DNA of 64,000 nucleotides from Flavobacterium sp. (lineage in GTDB: Bacteria > Bacteroidota > Bacteroidia > Flavobacteriales > Flavobacteriaceae): the NCBI RefSeq assembly GCF_025352015.1, contig NZ_JANXUG010000012.1:1-64000 (forward strand). Reading direction: 5' to 3'. Shown here piece by piece: positions 9,064 through 18,428 of this stretch. Positions within the stretch are counted from its first letter, which is position 1, and each line of letters begins with the position of its first letter. The position numbers and the translations under genes were made by a program. The notes beneath the pieces are model-generated. The model worked only from the letters and a program-made list of their open reading frames with translations, had not been told where the DNA came from and did not search any database.

Positions 9064-10167
9064 ATGAAAAATTTTACAATTTATTTAGCACTAACGGCAT
9101 GCCTATTTGTTGGGAAAGTTGTTGCGCAGGAAACCTTCGAATCAAAAGCAAGACAAATTGCCGATAAGATTGAAAAAATCACAAAAGACGAAAAAGAAGC
9201 ATTGAAAATTGAGCTTGAAGAAGTTAATAAACAATTCGAAAACGGAGCTATTACCAAAGTAGAAGCGGATGTTAAAAAGAAAAAATTAGCCGAAGCACGC
9301 GCAATTATAATTGAAAACAAAGTAGCTGTTTCTCATGAAGAACTAAAAGAATTAGTGCAGCAAAAAGTAAACGGAAAGATTTTAAGTTCTGAAAGCAATC
9401 CTAATGAAAGGGATAGCATTGTACAAATTGGTAAGAAATATAAAATAACATCTAAAGTTGTAGACAGTACTTATATTGATATCAAAGGAATTAGAAGAAA
9501 ATATAATGACAGAAAAAAGTCTGGAGAAAGAAGAACAACTTCACAATTTGTATTTGCAGCAGGTGTAAATAATTTGGTAACTAACAAAAGTGTTGCTAAT
9601 TCTGATTATAGATATTGGGGTTCACATTTCTACGAATGGGGATTTACTTCGAACACGAGGCTTTTCAAAAATGATAATTTGTTGCATTTAAAATATGGAT
9701 TTTCGGTAATGTATAATAATCTTCGTCCAACTGACAACCGATTGTTTGTAGCAAATGGAAACCAAACCGATCTTGAAACTAGCTCAGTTAATCTTAATGA
9801 TTCGCGTTTCAGAAACGTTTACCTAACGGCACCAGTTCATTTAGAATTTGATTTTACAAAAGCTAAAAAGAATGCCGAAGGGAAAACAATATTCAGAACC
9901 TATCAAAGCGTTCGATTCGGAATTGGTGGTTACGCTGGATTTAGAGTAAAATCAAAACAGATTTTAGAGTACGAAGCTGATGGTCATGATGTCACAGTTA
10001 AAGAAAAAGGTGGTTTTAACACCAATGATTTCATTTATGGTGTGAGCACGTATCTTGGTTATGGCGAAACGAGTTTGTATCTGAAATATGATTTAAATCC
10101 GTTGTTTAAAGACAATGCCACTAAACAAAACAACATATCTCTAGGTATTCGTTTTGACTTGAATTAG
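9064..10167 (+). CDS. Secreted protein with coiled-coil N-terminus and probable outer-membrane beta-barrel domain
   Basis: Signal peptide ending VVAQ; charged helical region; aromatic-alternating C-terminal strands ending ISLGIRFDLN. Confidence 0.55.
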   Translation: MKNFTIYLALTACLFVGKVVAQETFESKARQIADKIEKITKDEKEALKIELEEVNKQFENGAITKVEADVKKKKLAEARAIIIENKVAVSHEELKELVQQKVNGKILSSESNPNERDSIVQIGKKYKITSKVVDSTYIDIKGIRRKYNDRKKSGERRTTSQFVFAAGVNNLVTNKSVANSDYRYWGSHFYEWGFTSNTRLFKNDNLLHLKYGFSVMYNNLRPTDNRLFVANGNQTDLETSSVNLNDSRFRNVYLTAPVHLEFDFTKAKKNAEGKTIFRTYQSVRFGIGGYAGFRVKSKQILEYEADGHDVTVKEKGGFNTNDFIYGVSTYLGYGETSLYLKYDLNPLFKDNATKQNNISLGIRFDLN

Positions 10168-10227
10168 ATTTTTTTTAGGTTAGTTTATACTTCGAGAAGA
10201 TGTTTCAGTAATGGAGCATCTTTTTTT

Positions 10228-10255
10228 ATTTTAAATTTTAAATTTTAAATTCTGA
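10228..10255 (+). repeat. Heptanucleotide repeat (ATTTTAA)x3 + ATTCTGA
   Basis: ATTTTAA at 10228, 10235, 10242, then ATTCTGA at 10249. Confidence 0.7.
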
Positions 10256-10292
10256 ATGTGTAAATTTACCCGCATTCAATTTTTCGGATTTC

Positions 10293-10318
10293 AAAAAACC
10301 TAAAAACCTAAAAATCTA
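10293..10318 (+). repeat. Octanucleotide repeat abutting the dnaG start
   Basis: AAAAAACC TAAAAACC TAAAAATC TA read at 8-nt period. Confidence 0.65.
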
Positions 10319-10321
10319 ATT

Positions 10322-12301
10322 TTGATAACTCGCGAAACCATAGACAAAGTTTTTGAAACCGCTCGGGTTGAAGAAGTCATTGGCGATTTCGTTCAGCTTA
10401 AACGTGCAGGCAGCAATTACAAAGGATTGAGTCCGTTTTCGGAAGAGCGATCGCCGTCTTTTATGGTATCTCCAGTAAAACAAATTTGGAAAGATTTTAG
10501 TTCAGGAAAAGGAGGAAGCGTTGTGACTTTCCTTATGGAACACGAACATTTCACCTACCCAGAAGCTATTCGATTTTTGGCAAAAAAATACAATATCGAA
10601 ATTGAAGAAAACGAAGTTTCTCAAGAAGACAAATTTGAAGCTAACGAAAAGGAAAGTATGTTTTTGGTCTCTGAATTTGCCAAAACCTATTTTCAAGCAA
10701 CACTTTTTAACAGCGAAGAAGGGAAAGCATTAGGTTTGACTTATTTCAAAGAAAGAGGTTTTAACAGTGAAACTGTAACTAAATTTGGATTAGGATATTC
10801 GCCCGAATCTTGGGACGCCTTTACGAAAGAAGCCTTGGCGAAAGGATATCAATTGGATTATCTTGAAAAAGTAGGATTGACCATTGTTAGAGAAGATGGC
10901 AAGCATTTTGACCGTTTCAAAGGAAGAGTAATGTTTCCTATTCAAAGTTTATCGGGCAGAAATTTAGGTTTTGGTGGAAGGATTTTAACCAATGATAAAA
11001 AAGCAGCCAAATATCTAAACTCACCCGAAAGCGAAATTTACCATAAAAGTAAAGTTCTCTACGGAATTTTCCATGCCAAGCAAGCCATAGCAAAACAAAA
11101 CAATTGCTATTTAGTTGAAGGTTACACCGATGTGATTCAGATGCATCAGGCTGGAATTGAAAATGTCGTAGCATCTTCGGGAACTGCTTTAACCTCTGAT
11201 CAAATAAGGTTAATCAATCGTCTAACCAAAAATATTACGGTACTTTTTGATGGTGATGCTGCCGGATTACGTGCCTCCATTCGGGGAATCGATTTGATTC
11301 TCGAAGAAGGAATGAATGTAAAAGTATGCACATTCCCTGATGGTGATGATCCCGATAGTTTTTCTAGAAAGAATTCTTTTGAAGATTTGGTTCATTATTT
11401 AGAAAACAATTCTAAAGATTTTATTCAGTTTAAAGCGTCACTTTTGATGAATGAAGCCAATAATGACCCCGTCAAAAAAGCCGATTTGATTAGGGATATG
11501 GTGGTTAGTATTTCTAAAATTCCAGACAGAATTAAACGAGAAATCTATATTCAGGAATGTTCGCGAATTATGGATATTTCAGAGCAGGTTTTGTTGAATA
11601 CTTTGGCACAGCTTGTTCAGAAAGACATTTCCGAAGCTGCAAAAAAAGGCAAACAAGAGTATAAAGCTTTAGAAATTGTAAAAAACGAAAATCACACAGC
11701 GCAGGATAAAGTCAATATTATTTATGAACTTGAACGTAAAATTATTGAAATGCTTTTGCTTTATGGTTCTCTAGAAGCTGATTTTGATGATTTTATTTTG
11801 AAAGGTAATGAAGAAGGCGAAATGATTGAAGAAAAAGAAACCAGCACTGTTAAAGTCTATCAACGTATTTATATGAGTTTGCAGGAAGACGAAGTAGAAT
11901 TGGCAAATCCTTTGTTTAAAGAAATTTATAATGATTTAATTGCCTACTACAATCAAACCGAACAATTTAATATTGAGCATTATTTAATGAATTTATCTTC
12001 TGAACAATCAAAAGTGATTACTGATATAGTAATGCTTGAAGAAAAAGAATTGTTACATAACTGGGAAACCAAGCAAATTTATGTAAAATCTAAAAATCAA
12101 AATGTAAGTCAATATGTTTCTGAAACTATTGTTTCTTTACGAGAATATCTAATCAATAAATTAATTACAGATTTGATAAGTAATTACAAAAATGAAGAAG
12201 AAAATGATTTGGAAGAACTAAAGACAACAATAAATGATTACAACAAGCTAAAGGTTAATCTCACTAATAAAATAGGACGAATACGATCAACTTATTTATA
12301 A
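10322..12301 (+). CDS. dnaG: DNA primase
   Basis: ARVEEVIGDFVQLKRAGSNYKGLSPF...PSF, VEGYTDVI, TVLFDGDAAG; TTG start. Confidence 0.95.
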   Translation: MITRETIDKVFETARVEEVIGDFVQLKRAGSNYKGLSPFSEERSPSFMVSPVKQIWKDFSSGKGGSVVTFLMEHEHFTYPEAIRFLAKKYNIEIEENEVSQEDKFEANEKESMFLVSEFAKTYFQATLFNSEEGKALGLTYFKERGFNSETVTKFGLGYSPESWDAFTKEALAKGYQLDYLEKVGLTIVREDGKHFDRFKGRVMFPIQSLSGRNLGFGGRILTNDKKAAKYLNSPESEIYHKSKVLYGIFHAKQAIAKQNNCYLVEGYTDVIQMHQAGIENVVASSGTALTSDQIRLINRLTKNITVLFDGDAAGLRASIRGIDLILEEGMNVKVCTFPDGDDPDSFSRKNSFEDLVHYLENNSKDFIQFKASLLMNEANNDPVKKADLIRDMVVSISKIPDRIKREIYIQECSRIMDISEQVLLNTLAQLVQKDISEAAKKGKQEYKALEIVKNENHTAQDKVNIIYELERKIIEMLLLYGSLEADFDDFILKGNEEGEMIEEKETSTVKVYQRIYMSLQEDEVELANPLFKEIYNDLIAYYNQTEQFNIEHYLMNLSSEQSKVITDIVMLEEKELLHNWETKQIYVKSKNQNVSQYVSETIVSLREYLINKLITDLISNYKNEEENDLEELKTTINDYNKLKVNLTNKIGRIRSTYL

Positions 12302-12302
12302 A

Positions 12303-12330
12303 AAAACCCCGCTTTTGCGGGGTTTTATTT
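12303..12330 (+). terminator. Rho-independent terminator after dnaG
   Basis: AAAACCCCGC-TTTT-GCGGGGTTTT; it lies between convergent genes and may act in both directions. Confidence 0.85.
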
Positions 12331-12960
12331 TTAAACGATTTCTAACGTTTTGGCTTTGTTAACAAGGTCAACTAAATTCGTTACGTTGAGTTTCGTCAAA
12401 AGACGAAGTTTGTAAGTACTAATAGTTTTTTCGTTAAGCGTCAAAATTTTAGCAATTTCGTTGTTTTTCTTGCCATCGCTCAAAAAACGAAGCACTTCGA
12501 TTTCTCGATTAGAAAGTTTGCGGTACAAACGTTCTGACTTGTTTTGTTTAGCAATTAACACTAAATTTTTCTTGATTTCTTCATTTAGGATAATCTGTCC
12601 TTGGCTTACCTTGACAATAGAAATACCTAAACTTTCAAGTTTTGATGTCTTATGAACATAACCTGCGCACCCAGCTTTTATAGCATTTGGTGCATAGATG
12701 TGTTCTGACAAGCTACTAAAAATAATAACTTTAGTTTTTGGGAAATTTTTAATGATTGACTTGATTTCATAAATACTTTTTAATCCTTCAAGCTCTAAAT
12801 CAATGATTAAGACGTCAATTTCTTTGTTTCTTAATGCATCGGGAACCATAAAAAAATTACCTACGTTAGAAGTGATGTTTATTTCAGGGTGATCCTTAAA
12901 ATAAGCTTTCATTCCAAAGTGTACAACCGGAAAGTTATCAGCAATACATACATTTATCAT
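12331..12960 (-). CDS. LuxR/NarL-family response regulator
   Basis: Receiver domain (VLIIDLELEG, KTKVIIFSS, GYVHKTS) and C-terminal LuxR HTH (LSNREIEVLRFLSDGKKNNEIAKILTLNEKTISTYKLRLLTKL). Confidence 0.9.
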   Translation of the reverse strand: MINVCIADNFPVVHFGMKAYFKDHPEINITSNVGNFFMVPDALRNKEIDVLIIDLELEGLKSIYEIKSIIKNFPKTKVIIFSSLSEHIYAPNAIKAGCAGYVHKTSKLESLGISIVKVSQGQIILNEEIKKNLVLIAKQNKSERLYRKLSNREIEVLRFLSDGKKNNEIAKILTLNEKTISTYKLRLLTKLNVTNLVDLVNKAKTLEIV

Positions 12961-13037
12961 AATCGTGGTATTTGATAAAAATTAATAGAAATTTCGTGTA
13001 AAGTTAACTAATTATTTTAAAAAAAACGTTAAAATTA

Positions 13038-13850
13038 TTAACAATTTTTGTAGTACTCTGGGATGATACATACTGGAACTGGTTTCATTTTATGTTGATT
13101 GATAGTATTCAAATTAATATAAATTTCAAAAACTTTTTTTTCTCTTCCGATAAAATTATCTGCTGTTTTATTCTTTTCTACTTCCCTCATTGCCCATTCC
13201 AACTCGTCATAACTGGCTCCAAGCTGCTCTTCATCTGTTCTTGAATCGCCAAATAATCCATCAGTTGGCGCTGCATTTTGTATTGATTTTGGAATTTCCA
13301 AATAGTCGCTTAATTGATACACATCACTTTTCATCAAATCGGCTATTGGACTCAAATCAACACCGCCATCACCATATTTTGTATAAAACCCGACGCCAAA
13401 ATCTTCTACCTTATTCCCAGTTCCAGCAACTAATAAACGATGAATTCCCGCAAAATAATACACCGTTGTCATTCGTAATCTCGCTCGTGTATTGGCCAAC
13501 GATATATCATGGTTTGATTCATTTTCTGATGCCGACACTTCCTTTTTAAACGTTTCAAAAACTGAAGTCAAATCAATAGTAGTACTTTTAACATTAGGAA
13601 ATCGCTTTTTTAATTGCTCAATATGTTCTTTTCCTCTATCCATTTGATTAACCTCTTGATGAATTGGCATTTCAACACATAAAGTTGTTAATCCTGTTTG
13701 CGCACACAATGTTGAGGTAACCGCCGAGTCTATTCCGCCAGAAATTCCTATTACAAAACCATTTATTTTTGCTTTCACCGCATATTCTTTCAACCATGTA
13801 ACAATGTAGTTATTGGTTTCTGCTACTTTAATTTTGCTTTTTTTCGCCAT
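13038..13850 (-). CDS. nadE: NAD(+) synthase
   Basis: GFVIGISGGIDSAVTSTLC P-loop, NTRARLRMTTVYY, GTGNKVEDFGVGFYTKYGDGGVDLSPIADL. Confidence 0.95.
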   Translation of the reverse strand: MAKKSKIKVAETNNYIVTWLKEYAVKAKINGFVIGISGGIDSAVTSTLCAQTGLTTLCVEMPIHQEVNQMDRGKEHIEQLKKRFPNVKSTTIDLTSVFETFKKEVSASENESNHDISLANTRARLRMTTVYYFAGIHRLLVAGTGNKVEDFGVGFYTKYGDGGVDLSPIADLMKSDVYQLSDYLEIPKSIQNAAPTDGLFGDSRTDEEQLGASYDELEWAMREVEKNKTADNFIGREKKVFEIYINLNTINQHKMKPVPVCIIPEYYKNC

Positions 13851-13947
13851 GTTTTATGAATTTTTTTAGAAACTGCAATGTATATTTGCAAAAGTAAAAA
13901 AATCATAAGATATAGCGTTTTTTCGAACTTGATAAATTTTGCTTTTA

Positions 13948-14907
13948 ATGAAAAAATATTTCGTTTGTTTTTTAGTTATTTTCGTTTTCATTTCATGTGA
14001 TAAAAAATCAAAAGTTGAAAAGGCAGTTGAGAAAATTCCATTGAAACTTAAAGTGTATCGTTTTGATAAAGCATTTTTTGAAACACCTCCAAATGAGTTG
14101 TCCAAGTTGAAAGCACAATATCCCTTTTTTTTTCCAAAAGAAACCCCAGATAAAGTTTGGTTAGACAAAATGCAAAATCCACAATGGAAAGAATTATATA
14201 AAGCAGTTGAAAAAAAATATACGAATTTTGGTAAGCAAACTTTAGAAATTGAAGATTTGTTGAAACACATAAAATATTATTTTCCTAAAACTGTTACACC
14301 AAAAGTTTACACCATAATCGCTGAAATGGATTATAACAGTAAAACCATTTATGCCAACGATAAACTGATCATTTCCTTGGAGTTGTATCTCGGAGCACAA
14401 CATAAATTCTATGAATTTCCAAAATATTTGGAACAAAATTTTGAAGAAAGACAAATGATGCCCGATATCGTAACAAGTTTTTCTTTGGGGAAAATCCCAT
14501 CCTCAAGAGAGAAGACTTTACTGGCTGACATGATTTATTATGGTAAACAATTGTATTTAAAAGATGAATTATTGCCTGTTTATAATGACGCTGAAAAAAT
14601 TGGATATTTGCCTGAACAAATTAAATGGTGTCAAGAAAATGAAAGTTATATTTGGCGTTATTTTATCGAAAAGGAATTATTGTACAGCACAGATTCGAAA
14701 TTGCCCAATCGATTTATAAACTTGGCTCCGTTTTCCAAATTTTATTTAGAAATTGACAACGAATCTCCCGGAAGAGTTGGCCAATGGATTGGTTGGCAAA
14801 TTGTGCGTTCCTTTATGCAAAACAACGATGTTAGTTTGCAAGACATGCTCAAAATAAGCCCGAAAGTACTATTTGAAAAATCAAAATACAAACCTCAAAA
14901 AGAATGA
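13948..14907 (+). CDS. gldB: Gliding motility lipoprotein GldB
   Basis: Lipobox VFISCDKKS; YRFDKAFFE; adjacent to gldC. Start at ATG 13948 preferred over TTG 13939. Confidence 0.88.
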   Translation: MKKYFVCFLVIFVFISCDKKSKVEKAVEKIPLKLKVYRFDKAFFETPPNELSKLKAQYPFFFPKETPDKVWLDKMQNPQWKELYKAVEKKYTNFGKQTLEIEDLLKHIKYYFPKTVTPKVYTIIAEMDYNSKTIYANDKLIISLELYLGAQHKFYEFPKYLEQNFEERQMMPDIVTSFSLGKIPSSREKTLLADMIYYGKQLYLKDELLPVYNDAEKIGYLPEQIKWCQENESYIWRYFIEKELLYSTDSKLPNRFINLAPFSKFYLEIDNESPGRVGQWIGWQIVRSFMQNNDVSLQDMLKISPKVLFEKSKYKPQKE

Positions 14908-15239
14908 GTAAAACCATTACTTCTGAAATTAAATTTCTTGTTGAATTAGACGAAAATCGTGTTCCCGAAAAGTTGACTTGGTCAGCTCAAGACGGAGGTG
15001 TAGAACTTCAAGATGCTAAAGCGATGATGCTTTCTATTTGGGATAGCAAACTCAAAGAAACGTTGCGAATAGAATTATGGACAAAAGACATGCCTGTTGA
15101 CGAAATGAAATTATTTTTCCATCAAACCCTTGTGGCAATGGCTGACACGTTTCAACGTGCTACCCAAGACGACAAAATGGCAGAAACTATGAAAGATTTT
15201 TGTGATTATTTTGCCGAAAAACTGGATTTGAAAAAGTAG
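14904..15239 (+). CDS. gldC: Gliding motility protein GldC
   Basis: EIKFLVELDENRVPEKLTWSAQDGG; overlaps the gldB stop. Confidence 0.9.
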   Translation: MSKTITSEIKFLVELDENRVPEKLTWSAQDGGVELQDAKAMMLSIWDSKLKETLRIELWTKDMPVDEMKLFFHQTLVAMADTFQRATQDDKMAETMKDFCDYFAEKLDLKK

Positions 15240-15242
15240 CTT

Positions 15243-15863
15243 TCAAAACTTATTTAAATCTTTAAAAACCTCTTCATTCACACCATCAATAAAATCCAAA
15301 ACAATATCTTTACCAGTAGTTTCTGTTGCTGATGTTACAAAATATTGAGGTATTTCTTCCCAGTTGTTTGCAAAAAGTGCTTTCCGATAGGCGGCAAGAT
15401 GCGAATCTATTTTAGTCTTACTAATTTTATCAGCTTTAGTGAAAATTATACAAAACGGAACTTCTATTTCGCCAAGATAATTAATGAATTCCAAGTCGAT
15501 TTTTTGAGCCTCTAATCGTATGTCAATTAACACAAAAGCACAAACTAATTGCTCTCTTTTCTCAAAATAATCAGTAATAAATTGCTGAAAAACTTCTTTG
15601 GTTTTTTTGGAAACACGCGCATAGCCATAGCCAGGTAAATCGACCAGAAACCAGTTAGAATTGATTTTAAAATGATTAATAAGTTGCGTTTTTCCCGGTT
15701 TTCCAGATGTTTTTGCCAGGTTTTTATGATTGGCCAACATGTTAATCAATGATGATTTCCCAACATTGGAACGACCTATAAAAGCATATTCTGGTAAACG
15801 TTCTAGAGGACATTTGCTTACATCAGAATTGCTGATTATAAATTCGGCGATAGTAATTTTCAT
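15243..15863 (-). CDS. engB: Ribosome biogenesis GTP-binding protein YihA/YsxC
   Basis: FIGRSNVGKSSLIN, DLPGYGYA, FTKADK. Confidence 0.95.
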   Translation of the reverse strand: MKITIAEFIISNSDVSKCPLERLPEYAFIGRSNVGKSSLINMLANHKNLAKTSGKPGKTQLINHFKINSNWFLVDLPGYGYARVSKKTKEVFQQFITDYFEKREQLVCAFVLIDIRLEAQKIDLEFINYLGEIEVPFCIIFTKADKISKTKIDSHLAAYRKALFANNWEEIPQYFVTSATETTGKDIVLDFIDGVNEEVFKDLNKF

Positions 15864-15871
15864 TTTTTAAA

Positions 15872-15897
15872 AATAAAAAAGCCCAAATTAAGGACTT
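15872..15897 (-). terminator. Possible terminator between the hydrolase gene and engB
   Basis: On the - strand AAGTCC-TTAATTT-GGGCTT with one G:U, followed by TTTTTATT. Confidence 0.4.
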
Positions 15898-15902
15898 CTG
15901 TT

Positions 15903-16667
15903 TTATAAATGGACTTCTTTTAACCATGCATTGAGAATACTGTTAAATTCATCTGGATGTTCCATCATCGCAGCATGACCACATTTGTCAATCCAGTATA
16001 AAGAAGAGTTGGGCATCAGTTTATGAAATTCTTCAGCAACTTCCGGGGGTGTAACTTGATCATTTTTACCCCAAATAATACATGTTTTTATATGCATTTT
16101 TGGTAAATCTTTAGCCATATTATGACGAATAGCACTTTTAGCAATGGTTAATGTTTTAATCACTTTAATTCTGTCGTTTACCACTGAAAAAACTTCGTCA
16201 ACTATTTCTTTTGAAGCAATATTTGAATCATAAAAAACAGCTTCGGCTTTTTTCTTGATATATTCATAATCGCCACGTTTAGGATAGCTATCACCCATCG
16301 CACTTTCGTATAGTCCTGAACTTCCTGTAATTACAAGTCCAGCTACTTTCTCTGGATAGGCTTTGGCATGATATAAGGCAATATGTCCTCCAAGAGAATT
16401 TCCCAAAAGGATTACCCTATCAAAACCTTTAAAATTTATAAAATCTTTTACATATTTTGCAAAAGCTTTGACATTAGTTTTAAGAATGTTTTGCGAATAC
16501 AGCGGAAGTTCGGGTATAACAACTTTGTAGCCTTTGGAGGAAAAATAGTCTGCAACTTCTTTAAAGTTACTCAAACCACCCATTAAACCATGCAAAACCA
16601 CTATTGGCGTTCCTTCACCAGCTTCAAAATAAGAATATCTGCCTTCTTTTTTAAATTTTCCCTCCAT
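15903..16667 (-). CDS. Alpha/beta hydrolase
   Basis: VVLHGLMGGLSNF, LLGNSLGGHIAL nucleophile elbow, CGHAAMMEHP. Confidence 0.9.
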   Translation of the reverse strand: MEGKFKKEGRYSYFEAGEGTPIVVLHGLMGGLSNFKEVADYFSSKGYKVVIPELPLYSQNILKTNVKAFAKYVKDFINFKGFDRVILLGNSLGGHIALYHAKAYPEKVAGLVITGSSGLYESAMGDSYPKRGDYEYIKKKAEAVFYDSNIASKEIVDEVFSVVNDRIKVIKTLTIAKSAIRHNMAKDLPKMHIKTCIIWGKNDQVTPPEVAEEFHKLMPNSSLYWIDKCGHAAMMEHPDEFNSILNAWLKEVHL

Positions 16668-16941
16668 ATATTTTGACTTTTACCTCGGCAACAAATATAT
16701 GATTTTAATGATTAAAACCCTTTTATACAAGGATTATTTACTACTAAAACCTTGAATTAAATCAACCTTATCTACACCCACAAACTATAATAATTGATAA
16801 CTACTTTAATTTTTTTCAAATTAACGTTTTCAAAAACTAATGGTTATAAAGCAGTTTTCTTGCTAGTTAGACTTTTCTTAACGATTTGTTAAAATTCAGA
16901 CGTATAGATTTCTGCAATATTTTAAAATAAAATGCATAAAT

Positions 16942-16989
16942 GTGGTAAAACTTATTAACAAAGTGGTAAGATGTGGTAAATTGTGGTAA
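16942..16989 (+). promoter_or_regulatory. Putative MraZ operator: four GTGGTAA direct repeats
   Basis: GTGGTAA at 16942, 16963, 16973, 16983; the last three are exactly 10 bp apart. Confidence 0.7.
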
Positions 16990-16998
16990 TTATTTTTA

Positions 16999-17006
16999 TA
17001 TTTTTG
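16999..17006 (+). promoter_or_regulatory. -7 element (TAttTTTG) of the dcw operon promoter
   Basis: TATTTTTG directly downstream of the GTGGTAA repeats and upstream of the mraZ start. Confidence 0.55.
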
Positions 17007-17026
17007 CTATTGATAAAACAAAAACC

Positions 17027-17500
17027 TTGAACACCATAATCGGAACATACGAATGTAAAGTTGACACCAAAGGAAGATTGATGATTCCTTCGGCGTTAAA
17101 GAAGCAACTTGCTAATTCTCTGCAAGATGGATTTGTCTTTAAGCGTTCTGTTTTTCAACCCTGTCTCGAATTATATCCAATGACTGAATGGAATTTGATG
17201 ATGGAAAAAATCAACAAATTAAACCGTTTTGTTAAGAAAAATAACGATTTCATCCGTCGATTTACTGCTGGAGTAAAAGTGGTTGAAGTAGATCATTTAG
17301 GGAGGTTGCTGATTCCAAAAGATTTAGTGGCGTTTAGTAAAATTTCAAAAGATATTGTCTTATCCTCTGCTGTAAACATCGTCGAAATTTGGGATAAAGA
17401 GTTGTATGAAAAATCGATTGCTGGTGATGATATCGATTTTGCAGATTTGGCCGAAGATGTGATGGGAAATGTAAATGATGACAGAGATGGAGTATCATAA
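17027..17500 (+). CDS. mraZ: Division/cell wall cluster transcriptional repressor MraZ
   Basis: (L/M)NTIIGTYECKVDTKGRLMIPSALKKQL; TTG start at 17027 preferred over the track's ATG at 16973, which lies within the operator repeats. Confidence 0.92.
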   Translation: MNTIIGTYECKVDTKGRLMIPSALKKQLANSLQDGFVFKRSVFQPCLELYPMTEWNLMMEKINKLNRFVKKNNDFIRRFTAGVKVVEVDHLGRLLIPKDLVAFSKISKDIVLSSAVNIVEIWDKELYEKSIAGDDIDFADLAEDVMGNVNDDRDGVS

Positions 17501-18383
17501 CCCAGTTTTATTAAAAGAAACGGTTGACGGATTAAATATCAAACCTGACGGAATTTATGTGGATGTAACTTTCGGCGGTGGTGGACATTCGCAAGAAATT
17601 TTAAATCGATTAGGTCCAGCGGGCAAACTTTTCGGTTTCGATCAAGATGAGGATGCTTTTGCCAATAGTTTGTTAGATGAAAGATTTACGCTGATACCTG
17701 AAAATTTTAGATATATCAAACGGTTTTTGAGATTCCACGGTGTGAAAAGCGTGGATGGAATTTTAGCCGATTTAGGCGTTTCTTCCCACCAGTTTGATGT
17801 TCCAGAAAGAGGTTTTTCTACTCGATTTGATGCAGAATTAGACATGAGAATGAGTAAAAAAAACGAATTAAATGCGTTCAAAGTGGTCAATGAATATGAT
17901 GAAATCAATTTAAAAAGAGTCTTTTTGGATTTCGGCGAATTAAAAATAGCTCCAGCTTTAGCCAAATCAATTATCGAGGCAAGAGAAAACAAAGCTATCA
18001 GTACTACTGAAGAATTGAAAACGGTTTTATCAAGGTTTCTGCCAGAACATTTTAAAAATAAAATCTTGGCTCAAATATATCAAGCCATACGAATTGAAGT
18101 GAATCAAGAAATAGATGTTTTAAAAGAATTTCTTGAACAATCACTCGAAATATTAAAACCGGAAGGAAGATTAAGCGTGATTTCATATCACTCATTGGAA
18201 GACAGGCTGGTAAAACGATTTTTAAAAAATGGTTTGTTTGACAGAGAGCCAGAACGCGATTTTTATGGCAATTTTTCAGTACCGTTTGTAAGTGTAGAAA
18301 AATTAATTGTACCAACAGAAGAAGAAATAAAGCAAAACAACAGGGCAAGAAGTGCCAAATTGAGAGTAGCAGAAAAAAAGTAG
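17475..18383 (+). CDS. rsmH: 16S rRNA (cytosine(1402)-N(4))-methyltransferase
   Basis: YHNPVLLKETVDGL, DVTFGGGGHS, GILADLGVSSHQFD. Confidence 0.95.
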   Translation: MMTEMEYHNPVLLKETVDGLNIKPDGIYVDVTFGGGGHSQEILNRLGPAGKLFGFDQDEDAFANSLLDERFTLIPENFRYIKRFLRFHGVKSVDGILADLGVSSHQFDVPERGFSTRFDAELDMRMSKKNELNAFKVVNEYDEINLKRVFLDFGELKIAPALAKSIIEARENKAISTTEELKTVLSRFLPEHFKNKILAQIYQAIRIEVNQEIDVLKEFLEQSLEILKPEGRLSVISYHSLEDRLVKRFLKNGLFDREPERDFYGNFSVPFVSVEKLIVPTEEEIKQNNRARSAKLRVAEKK

Positions 18384-18393
18384 TAATCGATAA

Positions 18394-18428
18394 AAAGCCC
18401 AAAGCCTATTGCTTAAAGCGCACAGCTT
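18394..18428 (+). repeat. Degenerate heptanucleotide repeat between rsmH and ftsL
   Basis: AAAGCCC AAAGCCT ATTGCTT AAAGCGC ACAGCTT at exact 7-nt spacing. Confidence 0.7.

Noticed and set aside
13190-13549. 119-aa ORF antisense to nadE
   Set aside because: nadE is strongly supported on the - strand; the antisense product is His/Asn-rich without domain features.
17642-17992. 116-aa ORF antisense to rsmH
   Set aside because: Shadow of rsmH coding sequence with no own promoter or family features.
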